Assembly: GCF_900162615.1 (NCBI RefSeq)
Contig: NZ_FUFN01000010.1
Span: 1,804,149-1,868,148 of the forward strand
DNA from: Virgibacillus proomii
GTDB taxonomy: Bacteria; Bacillota; Bacilli; Bacillales; Amphibacillaceae
Length of the DNA: 64,000 nt
Direction of reading: 5' to 3'
The position numbers were made by a program, and so were the translations under genes. Positions within the stretch are counted from its first letter, which is position 1. Every line of letters begins with the position of its first letter. Below are positions 53,998 through 61,871 of this stretch, piece by piece. The notes under the pieces are model-generated. The model was not told the DNA's origin, made no database searches, and was given only the letters and a program-made list of their open reading frames with translations.

Positions 53998-54936
53998 ATG
54001 CGAACATTTCAGTTAACATATCCGCACACTCTCATGCTGGAAGATTTACCAGAAACAGTTACCGCTATTGGGTTTTTTGATGGTATACATAAAGGTCATC
54101 AGCACGTGATTAAAACTGCAGTGAAAGAAGCAAAACGAAGAAACATGGAAAGCGCAGTCATTACATTCTACCCACACCCTTCTGTTGTATTAAATAAAGC
54201 AGTTAAGCATGTTAAATATATTACCCCAATGCGAGAAAAACAGGAAATTTTAAAACGGCTTGATGTAGATAGACTATATGTTATTACGTTTAATACTGAA
54301 CTAGCAGCTTTATCAGCCCAAGGGTTTATTGATCATTTTATCAAGGGTCTGCATATAAAGCATCTCGTTGCTGGATTTGATTTTTCCTATGGTCATAAAG
54401 GAAAGGGAAATATGAATACGATTGTTACTCATGCAGGAGGGGCATTCACCTATACAAAAGTAGAGAAAGTAGAATGCAATAATGAAAAAATCAGTTCTAC
54501 TAAAATTCGGCAATTGCTTCGTATAGGAGAAATAGAAGAAGCAAATCAATTGCTTGGAAGACCATTGCTTGTTGATGGAATCGTTATAAAGGGTGCACAG
54601 CGTGGAAAGCAATTGGGTTACCCAACAGCTAATATCAATACTAATCCTGAAGCACTGTTACCGAGACCTGGTGTTTACGCGGTGAAAGCGATTTATAAGC
54701 AAGAAAAATATGAAGGGATGGCAAGTCTTGGATTTAATCCAACCTTTGAAACAGAAATGGATGAACCGATTCTAGAAGTAAATATTTTTGACTATAATCA
54801 TGAGCTTTATGGGGAAGAACTATTAATTGAGTTTCATAGATTTATTCGAAATGAAAAGAAATTTCCCGGGAAAAATGAGTTAATTGACCAAATAAAAAAA
54901 GATGAAAAAGAAATCCGTGCGTTTTTTTCTCGATAA
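53998..54936 (+). CDS. ribF: Bifunctional riboflavin kinase/FAD synthetase RibF
   Basis: Converts riboflavin to FMN and FAD. 312 aa. N-terminal FAD synthetase (nucleotidyltransferase) domain with GFFDGIHKGHQHVI near 22-35 and KISSTKIRQLLRIG near 165; C-terminal kinase domain (from about 185) with GKQLGYPTANI and LEVNIFDYNHELYGEEL. AGGTGAAAA precedes ATG 54000. Called ribC in B. subtilis. Confidence 0.97.
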   Translation: MRTFQLTYPHTLMLEDLPETVTAIGFFDGIHKGHQHVIKTAVKEAKRRNMESAVITFYPHPSVVLNKAVKHVKYITPMREKQEILKRLDVDRLYVITFNTELAALSAQGFIDHFIKGLHIKHLVAGFDFSYGHKGKGNMNTIVTHAGGAFTYTKVEKVECNNEKISSTKIRQLLRIGEIEEANQLLGRPLLVDGIVIKGAQRGKQLGYPTANINTNPEALLPRPGVYAVKAIYKQEKYEGMASLGFNPTFETEMDEPILEVNIFDYNHELYGEELLIEFHRFIRNEKKFPGKNELIDQIKKDEKEIRAFFSR

Positions 54937-54951
54937 ACTTAATTCCAGCAC

Positions 54952-54980
54952 TTGCATTTTTGGCAAAAGAAGTGTAACAT
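54952..54980 (+). promoter_or_regulatory. SigA-type promoter of rpsO
   Basis: TTGCAT (54952-54957), exact 17-base spacer, TAACAT (54975-54980). It begins a leader of about 85 bases before rpsO. Confidence 0.65.
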
Positions 54981-54985
54981 AAAAA

Positions 54986-55073
54986 AAGTCGAACCACCGC
55001 TTGGCAAAACGTAACTCCGGCGTTTGCTAGGGGAGTGGGGATGTCAAATTGTAAAATTAGGAGGTGAGCCAGA
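54986..55073 (+). promoter_or_regulatory. rpsO leader, candidate S15 autoregulatory RNA
   Basis: The leader contains GAACCACCGCTTGGCAAAACG and CGTAACTCCGGCGTTTGCTA segments able to form paired helices around a junction, and then the ribosome site AGGAGGTGAG. In Geobacillus and relatives S15 binds its own leader through a mimic of the 16S three-way junction. Assignment is by position and helix potential, not by covariance. Confidence 0.5.
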
Positions 55074-55343
55074 ATGGCTATTACACAAGAGCGTAAGAAA
55101 GAAATCATTAATGATTTTAAAATTCATGACACGGATACTGGTTCTCCAGAGGTGCAAATTGCTGTACTTACGGAAGAAATCAATACTCTAAATGAACATT
55201 TACGCGTACACAAAAAAGACCACCATTCGCGTCGTGGACTATTGAAAATGGTAGGTAAGCGTCGTAATTTATTGAACTATCTTCGTAAAAAAGACGTTAC
55301 TCGTTATCGTGAATTGATTAATAAGCTAGGTCTACGCAGATAA
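55074..55343 (+). CDS. rpsO: 30S ribosomal protein S15
   Basis: Primary 16S rRNA binding protein. 89 aa, standard. DTGSPEVQIAVLTEEINTLN, then HLRVHKKDHHSRRGLLKMVG and RRNLLNYLRKKDVTRYRELI are the S15 signatures. AGGAGGTGAG precedes ATG 55074 and a terminator follows the stop. Confidence 0.98.
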   Translation: MAITQERKKEIINDFKIHDTDTGSPEVQIAVLTEEINTLNEHLRVHKKDHHSRRGLLKMVGKRRNLLNYLRKKDVTRYRELINKLGLRR

Positions 55344-55345
55344 GT

Positions 55346-55376
55346 AAAAAAGCAGGAGAAATCCTGCTTTTTTATA
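55346..55376 (+). terminator. Terminator after rpsO
   Basis: AAAAAAGCAGGA / TCCTGCTTTTTT with a four-base loop, strong stem and T-run. Confidence 0.9.
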
Positions 55377-55382
55377 GTCTAA

Positions 55383-55637
55383 GAAAGTATATCCGTTTCT
55401 ACATGGTGGACTTCTTTTTCAAAAGTAGGTTCGTCCAGTTTTTGTGCTCTAGCTGTAAACAAACTTCGACCTTCTTCCTACGACAAGTCAACATTGCTTC
55501 GAATCTAGAGGAAGGCCGACTAAAAGCGGACTTGCCGCTCAGGCGTCGGCATACTACTGTTTTAGAGGCATATGTTTTCTTTAACTCGTCAGAAGTTCTT
55601 TCGTAAGCCGCTTAAACGAGTGCTTAAGCTTTTGTTC
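55383..55637 (+). repeat. Intergenic repeat family B, copy 2
   Basis: About 255 bp. Landmarks shared with copies 3 and 4: AGAAAGTATATYCGTTTCTA, AAACTTCG-TCTTCCTAYG, AAGTCAACATYG-TTCGAA, GACTAAAAGCGGAC, GCCGCTCAGGCGTCGGCATA, and GCATATGTTTTC. It ends TGCTTAAGCTTTTG, a terminator-like palindrome. A 67-codon open frame inside it (55403-55606) is chance. Confidence 0.8.
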
Positions 55638-55958
55638 GTTCTACGTTAAGAGAGTAAAGACTATCCTATGAGATAAGAAAAGCAATTAGACAATACATAC
55701 AATTACAGTGATGGTACAAGCTAAGTTTACTTCACATATGGAAGCATTTGTAACAAATTTTCTAAGTTTTACGTATAAGTGCAACTAGAAGGTTAATTTT
55801 AGGCTTTTTGCTTTCTTCGTCTATATAGAACAGGCTATACTTTTCTTACAGATTTTCCACGTATATAATAGAAAACGTAGGATGGTTGTATAAATAGGGT
55901 ATATGTATATTAAATTTAGTAAACCCTTTTATTATCTACATAAAATTTACAATCATGC
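55638..55958. other. Intergenic stretch before the pnp promoter
   Basis: About 320 bases, AT-rich, with no open frame carrying a ribosome site and no repeat family member. Nothing recognisable. Confidence 0.5.
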
Positions 55959-55986
55959 TTATTCATTCTAAAATATAAGGTATAAT
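55959..55986 (+). promoter_or_regulatory. SigA-type promoter of pnp
   Basis: TTATTC (55959-55964), 16-base spacer, TATAAT (55981-55986). Transcription would begin near 55993, so the in-frame ATG at 55985, which lies in the -10 box, cannot be the start of pnp. Confidence 0.6.
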
Positions 55987-56011
55987 GTTTTTGAAAGGAG
56001 TACTTGAACTA

Positions 56012-58129
56012 ATGGCAGAAGACAAACATCAATTCTCTACACAAATCGCCGGAAAGAAATTTATTGTTGAAACCGGAGAATTAGCAAAGCAAGCAAATGG
56101 CGCTTGTATGATTCACTATGGAGATACCGTTGTGTTATCTGTAGCAACAGCGTCTAATGAACCTAAAGATCTTCCTTTTTTTCCGCTAACGGTTAACTAT
56201 GAGGAACGTCTCTATGCAGTCGGAAAAATTCCAGGAGGATTTATCAAGCGAGAAGGAAGACCTAGTGAAAAAGCAATTCTTTCTTCACGCTTAATCGATC
56301 GCCCTATTCGTCCTTTATTTCCTGATGGGTATCGAAATGAAGTACAAGTGATCAGTACAGTTATGAGTGTTGATCAGGATTGTTCTTCAGAAATAGCAGC
56401 AATGATTGGCTCTTCTATCGCTCTGTGCATCTCAGACATTCCATTTTCGGAACCAATAGCAGGGGTTCATGTTGGACGAGTAAATGGCGAATTTGTCATT
56501 AACCCAACAGTGGAACAAGAAGAACAAAGTGATATTGATTTAACTGTAGCCGGAACGAAAGATGCGATCAATATGGTCGAAGCAGGCGCAAATGAAGTTC
56601 CAGAGGAAGTAATGTTAGAGGCAATTATGTTTGGGCACAAGGAGATCATTCGTTTAGTTGAGTTTCAAGAAGAAATTATTCGAGCGACTGGTGTTGAGAA
56701 GCAACAACCCGTTTTATTTGAAATTGATCAAGACTTAGCAGAAAAAGTAGAAGCACAAGCAAAAGAAAAATTGCTTCAAGCAATTCAAGTTAAAGAAAAG
56801 CTGGCACGTGAGGAAGCTATTGAAGCTGTAAAAGAAGAAGTGCTCGCATTGTACGACGAAGAGGAAGAAGAAGTTAAACAAGTAAAAGCAGTACTTGATA
56901 ATATGGTAAAAGAAGAAGTACGAAGATTAATTACGAAAGAAAAAATTCGTCCAGATGGTCGTAAAATCGATGAGATACGTCCACTTTCTTCACGAATTAA
57001 TGTATTACCTAGAGCACATGGATCTGGTTTGTTTACACGTGGACAAACGCAAGCCTTAAGCGTATGTACACTCGGAGCATTAGGTGATGTACAAATTCTT
57101 GATGGACTTGATTTAGAAGAATCTAAACGCTTTATGCACCATTACAATTTTCCAGCATACAGTGTAGGTGAAACTGGCCCAATGCGTGGACCTGGTCGAC
57201 GCGAAATTGGACATGGTGCATTAGGAGAACGGGCATTAGAAAAAGTAATTCCTTCTGAAAAAGAGTTTCCATATACCATTCGGCTTGTATCAGAAGTCTT
57301 GGAGTCTAATGGTTCCACGTCACAAGCAAGTATTTGCGCAAGCACACTTGCAATGATGGATGCAGGAGTTCCAATTAAGGAACCAGTTGCCGGGATTGCC
57401 ATGGGTCTTGTAAAATCGGGGGAAGATTATACGATTCTTACCGATATTCAAGGGATGGAAGATGCACTAGGTGATATGGATTTTAAAGTGGCAGGTACCG
57501 CAAAAGGTGTAACGGCATTACAAATGGATATAAAAATTGATGGATTGTCTAAACAAATTCTAGAAGAAGCACTGCATCAAGCCAAAAAAGGTCGTATGCA
57601 AATTCTTGATTCAATGCTCGCTACAATCTCCAAACCAAAAGAAGAGCTTTCGGAATATGCGCCAAAAATTTTAACCATGCAAATTAACCCAGAAAAGATT
57701 CGTGATGTTATTGGGCCTAGCGGAAAGCAAATCAATAAAATCATTGATGAAACTGGTGTAAAAATCGATATTGAACAAGATGGAAATATCTTTATCTCTT
57801 CAACAGATGAAAAAATGAATGAAAAAGCGAAACACATTATTGAGGATTTAGTAAGAGAAGTAGAAGTTGGTCAAATGTATCTTGGAAAAGTAAAGCGGAT
57901 TGAAAAATTCGGTGCTTTTGTTGAATTGTTTAAAGGAAAAGATGGGCTTGTTCATATTTCTGAATTAGCAGAGGAAAGAACAAATAAAGTAGAAGACGTT
58001 GTTTCTATTGGTGACGAAATTCTAGTAAAAGTAAAAGAAATTGATCAACATGGAAGGATAAATTTGTCCAGAAAAGCAGTATTAAAAGAAGAACGTGAAC
58101 GAAAAGAAGCATCAAAGCCAAAATCATAA
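56012..58129 (+). CDS. pnp: Polynucleotide phosphorylase PNPase
   Basis: 3'-5' phosphorolytic exoribonuclease of the mRNA degradation machinery. 705 aa from ATG 56012, equal to B. subtilis. Two RNase PH-like domains (GAVM-type GACMIHYGDTVVLSVATA, then GRREIGHGALGERALEKVIP), a helical linker with Glu/Lys-rich coil (about 230-300), KH domain (IRDVIGPSGKQINKIIDETG) and S1 domain (YLGKVKRIEKFGAFVELFKG). AAAGGAG at 55994-56000 supports this start. Confidence 0.98.
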   Translation: MAEDKHQFSTQIAGKKFIVETGELAKQANGACMIHYGDTVVLSVATASNEPKDLPFFPLTVNYEERLYAVGKIPGGFIKREGRPSEKAILSSRLIDRPIRPLFPDGYRNEVQVISTVMSVDQDCSSEIAAMIGSSIALCISDIPFSEPIAGVHVGRVNGEFVINPTVEQEEQSDIDLTVAGTKDAINMVEAGANEVPEEVMLEAIMFGHKEIIRLVEFQEEIIRATGVEKQQPVLFEIDQDLAEKVEAQAKEKLLQAIQVKEKLAREEAIEAVKEEVLALYDEEEEEVKQVKAVLDNMVKEEVRRLITKEKIRPDGRKIDEIRPLSSRINVLPRAHGSGLFTRGQTQALSVCTLGALGDVQILDGLDLEESKRFMHHYNFPAYSVGETGPMRGPGRREIGHGALGERALEKVIPSEKEFPYTIRLVSEVLESNGSTSQASICASTLAMMDAGVPIKEPVAGIAMGLVKSGEDYTILTDIQGMEDALGDMDFKVAGTAKGVTALQMDIKIDGLSKQILEEALHQAKKGRMQILDSMLATISKPKEELSEYAPKILTMQINPEKIRDVIGPSGKQINKIIDETGVKIDIEQDGNIFISSTDEKMNEKAKHIIEDLVREVEVGQMYLGKVKRIEKFGAFVELFKGKDGLVHISELAEERTNKVEDVVSIGDEILVKVKEIDQHGRINLSRKAVLKEERERKEASKPKS

Positions 58130-58134
58130 AAAAC

Positions 58135-58164
58135 AAGAAGCTGGCATCCCAGTTTCTTTTTTAT
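58135..58164 (+). terminator. Terminator after pnp
   Basis: AAGAAGCTGG / CCAGTTTCTT with loop CATC, then TTTTTT. Six bases after the pnp stop. Confidence 0.85.
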
Positions 58165-58168
58165 TATC

Positions 58169-58420
58169 TAAGAAAGTATATTCGTTTCTATATTGTAGAT
58201 AACTTTTTTGAAAATTAATATCGCCTAGTTTAGCGATCATGCTGCTAGCAAACTTCGCTCTTCTTCCTATGGTGAGTCAACATCGGTTCGAACCTAAGGA
58301 AAGCCAACTAAAAGCGGACTGCCGCTCAGGCGTCGGCATACCTCTGTTGCAGGGCATGTTTTCTCCGACAGAACTTCTCTAGTTTGTACATCGCTAAACG
58401 GAGCACTTGCTTTTATTCTT
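58169..58420 (+). repeat. Intergenic repeat family B, copy 3
   Basis: About 250 bp, landmarks as in copy 2: AAGAAAGTATATTCGTTTCT, AAACTTCGCTCTTCTTCCTA, GAGTCAACATCGGTTCGAAC, ACTAAAAGCGGACTGCCGCT, CAGGCGTCGGCATACC, TTGCAGGGCATGTTTTC, ends GAGCACTTGCTTTTA. Same orientation and same position relative to a preceding terminator as copy 2. Confidence 0.8.
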
Positions 58421-58650
58421 TATGAAAAGCAAAAGCACTGGAATAAAGATGAATACGCCCATTTATTCCAATTAATAAAATTAAACATATACGATTATAA
58501 TTCCATATTGATTATTCTGTAAAAAAGCGGTTTCCAGTAAATAATAGCTTTTCCGTCTGCGCTATTGGTTAACTTACTCCCTTTTTAAGTATAAAAATCG
58601 CTATGATGGATAGCATACCTTGTCCTCTTTCATCATATATGTAGTAATGA

Positions 58651-58661
58651 GGGGGGGGGGG
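58651..58661 (+). repeat. G11 homopolymer at the ylxY start
   Basis: Eleven consecutive G, unusual in an AT-rich genome. It overlaps the ribosome site for GTG 58668 and lies three bases after an in-frame ATG (58647). A change of one G would either move the ribosome-site spacing or shift the ATG frame. Confidence 0.9.
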
Positions 58662-58667
58662 ATACGT

Positions 58668-59612
58668 GTGCACCGTTATCGGCATTTAATACATTTTATC
58701 GTTTTTATCACACTTGTAGTATTGACGTTTGATATAAATAGAAATGTAATTACACCAATGGATACGACTAATATTATGGAAACAATAAATAGAGAAGATT
58801 CACTATATAAGGAGATTGAAACAAAAGCAAAACAGTATGAAGAGGCACCACAAGATGCATATATTGACCGGGTATGGAAAAAAACGCCGGGTCGTAATGG
58901 CCGAATCGTTAATATAGATAAATCCTATGAAAAGATGAAAAAAGCAGGGGTATTTAAAGAGACTTTATTAGTCTATGATGAAGTTCCACCGAAAACAGGC
59001 TTAAAGGATTTGCCGCCTTCACCAATATATCGTGGGCATCCGGAAAAAAATATGGTAGCATTTCTTATTAATGTTTCATGGGGAGAAGCATATGTTCCTG
59101 AACTATTATCAATTTTAAAAAAGCATCATGTAAAGGCAACTTTTTTCATTGAAGGAAAATGGGCGAAAAATAATGCTGAATTAGTAAAAATGATTCACGA
59201 ACAAGGCCATTTGATCGGAAATCATGCTTATAATCATCCCGATATGTCTAGGTTATCCAATCAAAATATGATGGAACAGATTGTACAAACAAATGATATC
59301 ATTAAAGCTATTATCGGAACCACCCCAAAGTGGTTTGCTCCTCCTAGCGGTAGCTACAACGATCATGTTGTCCAAATTGGTCATCAATTAAACATGGAAA
59401 CAGTCCTTTGGACCGTTGATACGATTGATTGGAAGAATCCTTCTATTTCTGTTATGCTTAACCGGGTAAATGAAAAGCTTCATCCGGGTGCAACTATCTT
59501 AATGCACCCAACAGAAGCAACAGCGCGTGGTTTAGATCAATTGATTACATCTATCAAAGATAAAAAATTTAAAATAAATACGATTGAAAAGCTGGTTGAT
59601 ACCCAAAGATAA
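58668..59612 (+). CDS. ylxY: YlxY, sporulation-linked polysaccharide deacetylase-like protein
   Basis: About 314 aa from GTG 58668, or 321 aa from ATG 58647. An N-terminal membrane helix (HLIHFIVFITLVVLTFDI) is followed by a linker and a NodB-fold domain (about 145-310). The His motif GHLIGNHAYNHPDM and TPKWFAPPSGSYNDHV are kept, but the usual first motif TFDDG is replaced by LINVSWGEA, so both metal-binding Asp residues are missing and deacetylase activity is doubtful; this resembles the YlxY subfamily. Lies between pnp and mlpA as in B. subtilis. Confidence 0.9.
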   Translation: MHRYRHLIHFIVFITLVVLTFDINRNVITPMDTTNIMETINREDSLYKEIETKAKQYEEAPQDAYIDRVWKKTPGRNGRIVNIDKSYEKMKKAGVFKETLLVYDEVPPKTGLKDLPPSPIYRGHPEKNMVAFLINVSWGEAYVPELLSILKKHHVKATFFIEGKWAKNNAELVKMIHEQGHLIGNHAYNHPDMSRLSNQNMMEQIVQTNDIIKAIIGTTPKWFAPPSGSYNDHVVQIGHQLNMETVLWTVDTIDWKNPSISVMLNRVNEKLHPGATILMHPTEATARGLDQLITSIKDKKFKINTIEKLVDTQR

Positions 59613-59646
59613 TCATGTTATTTTGATAACATTAGGAGGATTTATA

Positions 59647-60867
59647 GTGATAGAAAAACATATATGTAAAAATGGTTTACGGATTGTTTTGGAACGAATT
59701 CCCGCAGTTCGATCCGTGACAATTGGAATTTGGGTACTAACAGGTTCTCGTAATGAAACAGACGAAGAAAATGGCATTTCTCATTTTCTAGAGCATATGT
59801 TTTTTAAAGGAACAAAGACACGCTCTGCTCAGGATATTGCAGAGCAATTTGATGCTATTGGTGGACATGTAAATGCATTTACATCAAAAGAATATACATG
59901 CTTTTACGCAAAAGTCGTGGATACACATAAAGAAGCAGCTTTAGAAATATTAGCAGATATGTTTTTTAACTCTACCTTTGATGAAGTCGAAATGGAAAGG
60001 GAAAAAAAAGTAGTTTACGAAGAAATTAAAATGTACGAGGATACCCCTGACGACCTTGTCCATGATTTATTAGCAAGAGCTGCTTATGGAAAACATCCGC
60101 TTGGATTGCCTATTTTAGGGACAGAAGAGCATTTAGGAGCATTTACTAAAGAAAGATTAAGGAAGTATATGCATACTAGATATCATCCTGAGAATGTTGT
60201 CGTATCGGTAGCGGGAAATGTAGACGCTACTTTTATAAAAATGGTGGAAGATTACTTTGGGAGCTATCATTATGCTTCTACTCCTAGAACTATTACGGAA
60301 CCCACATTTTTAAGTAAACGAATAGAGCGTTATAAGGACACCGAACAAGCTCATTTATGCTTAGGATATAATGGGTTACCCATAAATGATGAATATATTT
60401 ATAGCTTGATTATTATGAACAATGTGCTTGGTGGGAGTATGAGTTCTCGACTGTTTCAGGATGTTAGGGAAAAACAGGGCTTAGCTTATTCCGTATTTTC
60501 CTATCATTCTTCATTTATGGATAGTGGGTTATTAACGATTTATGCAGGAACAGGCAAAGATCAATTAGAGAAATTAATTGATGTGATTCAAACAACAATT
60601 GATGATTTTATATTTAATGGTTTAACCGATCGAGAACTTGAAAATAGTAAAGAACAGCTAAAAGGGAGTTTATTATTAAGCTCCGAAAGTACAAATAGTC
60701 GGATGAGCAGAAACGGAAAAAATGAATTAATTCTAAAAGAACATCTTAGTTTAGATGAAATGGTAGAACTTATTGATGCAGTTAATCATTCATCCATACA
60801 GCATGTAATGGACATAGTATTTAAACAAGCACCTTCGATTGCATTAATTTCATCCGACTCTAAATAA
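59647..60867 (+). CDS. mlpA: M16-family zinc peptidase MlpA (YmxG)
   Basis: Processing-peptidase-like metalloprotease. About 407 aa from GTG 59647 after TTAGGAGGAT; upstream frame to 59584 overlaps ylxY and is rejected. Inverted zinc motif HxxEH in GISHFLEHMFFKGTKTRSAQ with the distal Glu in KVVYEEIKMYEDTPDDLVHD. The C-terminal M16C half contains LGGSMSSRLFQDVREKQGLAYSV-like substrate-binding R/Y residues. Order ylxY-mlpA-ymxH matches B. subtilis. Confidence 0.95.
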   Translation: MIEKHICKNGLRIVLERIPAVRSVTIGIWVLTGSRNETDEENGISHFLEHMFFKGTKTRSAQDIAEQFDAIGGHVNAFTSKEYTCFYAKVVDTHKEAALEILADMFFNSTFDEVEMEREKKVVYEEIKMYEDTPDDLVHDLLARAAYGKHPLGLPILGTEEHLGAFTKERLRKYMHTRYHPENVVVSVAGNVDATFIKMVEDYFGSYHYASTPRTITEPTFLSKRIERYKDTEQAHLCLGYNGLPINDEYIYSLIIMNNVLGGSMSSRLFQDVREKQGLAYSVFSYHSSFMDSGLLTIYAGTGKDQLEKLIDVIQTTIDDFIFNGLTDRELENSKEQLKGSLLLSSESTNSRMSRNGKNELILKEHLSLDEMVELIDAVNHSSIQHVMDIVFKQAPSIALISSDSK

Positions 60868-60907
60868 GTGGTTAAAGAGATCAAACAAACCTATAACTTA
60901 TTTGTAG

Positions 60908-60934
60908 AACCTATGGAAACATAGGTTTTTTTTA
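60908..60934 (+). terminator. Terminator after mlpA
   Basis: AACCTATG / CATAGGTT with loop GAAA and a run of eight T. Confidence 0.9.
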
Positions 60935-60976
60935 ATTGCATATACATAGTAAAAAGAGAATGGGGGGTAGGCTTAC

Positions 60977-61210
60977 TTGCGCTATAAGGAAATTAGTCGA
61001 AAAGAGATTGTCAATGTAAATGAAGGTTCAAGATTAGGAGTATTGGGGCAAACAGATTTAGAAATAAATGAAATGACCGGACAAATTGAATCATTTATTA
61101 TTCCAAATTATAAATGGTTTGGTTTAAAAAAAGAAGCGGAAGAAACAAAAATTCGTTGGAGTGCGATTAAAAAGATTGGCGAGGATATGATAATAATCGA
61201 TACGAAATAA
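60977..61210 (+). CDS. ymxH: YlmC/YmxH family sporulation protein
   Basis: 77 aa, PRC-barrel-like. RYKEISRKEIVNVNEGSRLG, then GQTDLEINEMTGQIESFIIP and a final IRWSAIKKIGEDMIIID are characteristic. TTG start after GGGGGGTAGG. Found in spore formers next to dpaA; its molecular role is not settled. A terminator on each side suggests its own promoter. Confidence 0.9.
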   Translation: MRYKEISRKEIVNVNEGSRLGVLGQTDLEINEMTGQIESFIIPNYKWFGLKKEAEETKIRWSAIKKIGEDMIIIDTK

Positions 61211-61243
61211 GACTATCCAATTACGGTATAAAATAGCAGTGCT

Positions 61244-61279
61244 AGCTAGTACCTCCCTATTGGGTACTAGCTTTTTTCG
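61244..61279 (+). terminator. Terminator after ymxH
   Basis: AGCTAGTACC / GGGTACTAGCT with loop TCCCTATT, followed by TTTTTTCG. Confidence 0.9.
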
Positions 61280-61476
61280 TGTCTATACAAGTGTATACAT
61301 AGTGAATATCTTTTACGAAAAGCTAGCTTGGGTTGTAAAGCTTAAGCGCTCGAGCGTCTAGCAAACTTCGATCTCCTTCCTACGATAAGTCAACATCGGC
61401 TCGAACCTAAATGAACACAGACTAAAAACGGGTGCCGCTCAGGCGTCGGCATACCCCTGTTGCAGGGCATGTTTCC

Positions 61477-61623
61477 TTTATCCCGAATGGATGGAGCTGT
61501 ATTTCTTGCCTTTGAAAAATCCGCTTAAGATTTCATGAACTTTTATGACAGAAGCAGCTCCTAAATGCCCATTCGTTCAGGCAACAGGACAAGAAAAGCT
61601 CCTTGTATGAAGTTTCACTTTAT
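61477..61623 (+). repeat. Intergenic repeat family A, copy 6, nested in family B
   Basis: 147 bp bounded by TTTAT (61477-61481) and TTTAT (61619-61623). Begins TTTATCCCGAATG (other copies TTTATCCCGCATG), contains CTCCTAAATGCCCATTCGTT, and ends GAAGTTTCACTTTAT. The inner arms are diverged. Removing it and one TTTAT restores a continuous family B sequence. Confidence 0.75.
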
Positions 61624-61663
61624 CTCGTCAGATGTGCTCCAGTTTGTACGTTGCTAACCGGTC

Positions 61664-61687
61664 ACTTGGCGACAAGCCAAGTTTTTC
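61664..61687 (+). terminator. Terminator-like end of repeat B copy 4
   Basis: ACTTGGC / GCCAAGT with loop GACAA, then TTTTT. A reverse-oriented near-copy occurs at 35293-35320. Confidence 0.75.
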
Positions 61688-61797
61688 TAATGTTTAGAGA
61701 GCATATAAAATAATTGTTCCTGTCTTACTTCCATAAACAACGATGTCAATCGTCGTAAAATTGATTAATACTAGCTGAGTTTTCTTAAAACATAATC

Positions 61798-61824
61798 ACT
61801 ATCTTGTAATTAGCACATAAGCTA
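61798..61824 (+). promoter_or_regulatory. SigK promoter of dpaA-dpaB
   Basis: AC (61798-61799), 16-base spacer, CATAAGCTA (61816-61824), an exact match to CATANNNTA of the late mother-cell sigma factor SigK. The leader to dpaA is about 40 bases. The B. subtilis spoVF operon is SigK-dependent. Confidence 0.75.
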
Positions 61825-61871
61825 TAAAGAAGTGTGATTCAATTTGGTACGTTTGGAGGGTGTTCACAAGT

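Larger units (their letters stand above)
61297..61690 (+). repeat. Intergenic repeat family B, copy 4, interrupted by a family A copy
   Basis: Landmarks: GTATACATAGTGAATATC, GCAAACTTCGATCTCCTTCC, AAGTCAACATCGGCTCGAAC, CTAAAAACGGGTGCCGCTCA, GGCGTCGGCATACCCCTGTT, GCAGGGCATGTTTCC, then family A copy 6 (61477-61623), then CTCGTCAGATGTGCTCCAG (the continuation seen at 55589 in copy 2) and AGTTTGTACGTTGCTAACCG (as in copy 3). It ends in a terminator hairpin. Confidence 0.8.

Noticed and set aside
55403..55606. 67-codon open frame on + strand
   Set aside because: Lies wholly within repeat B copy 2; the corresponding region of copies 3 and 4 is not open, there is no ribosome site, and the protein has no recognisable feature.
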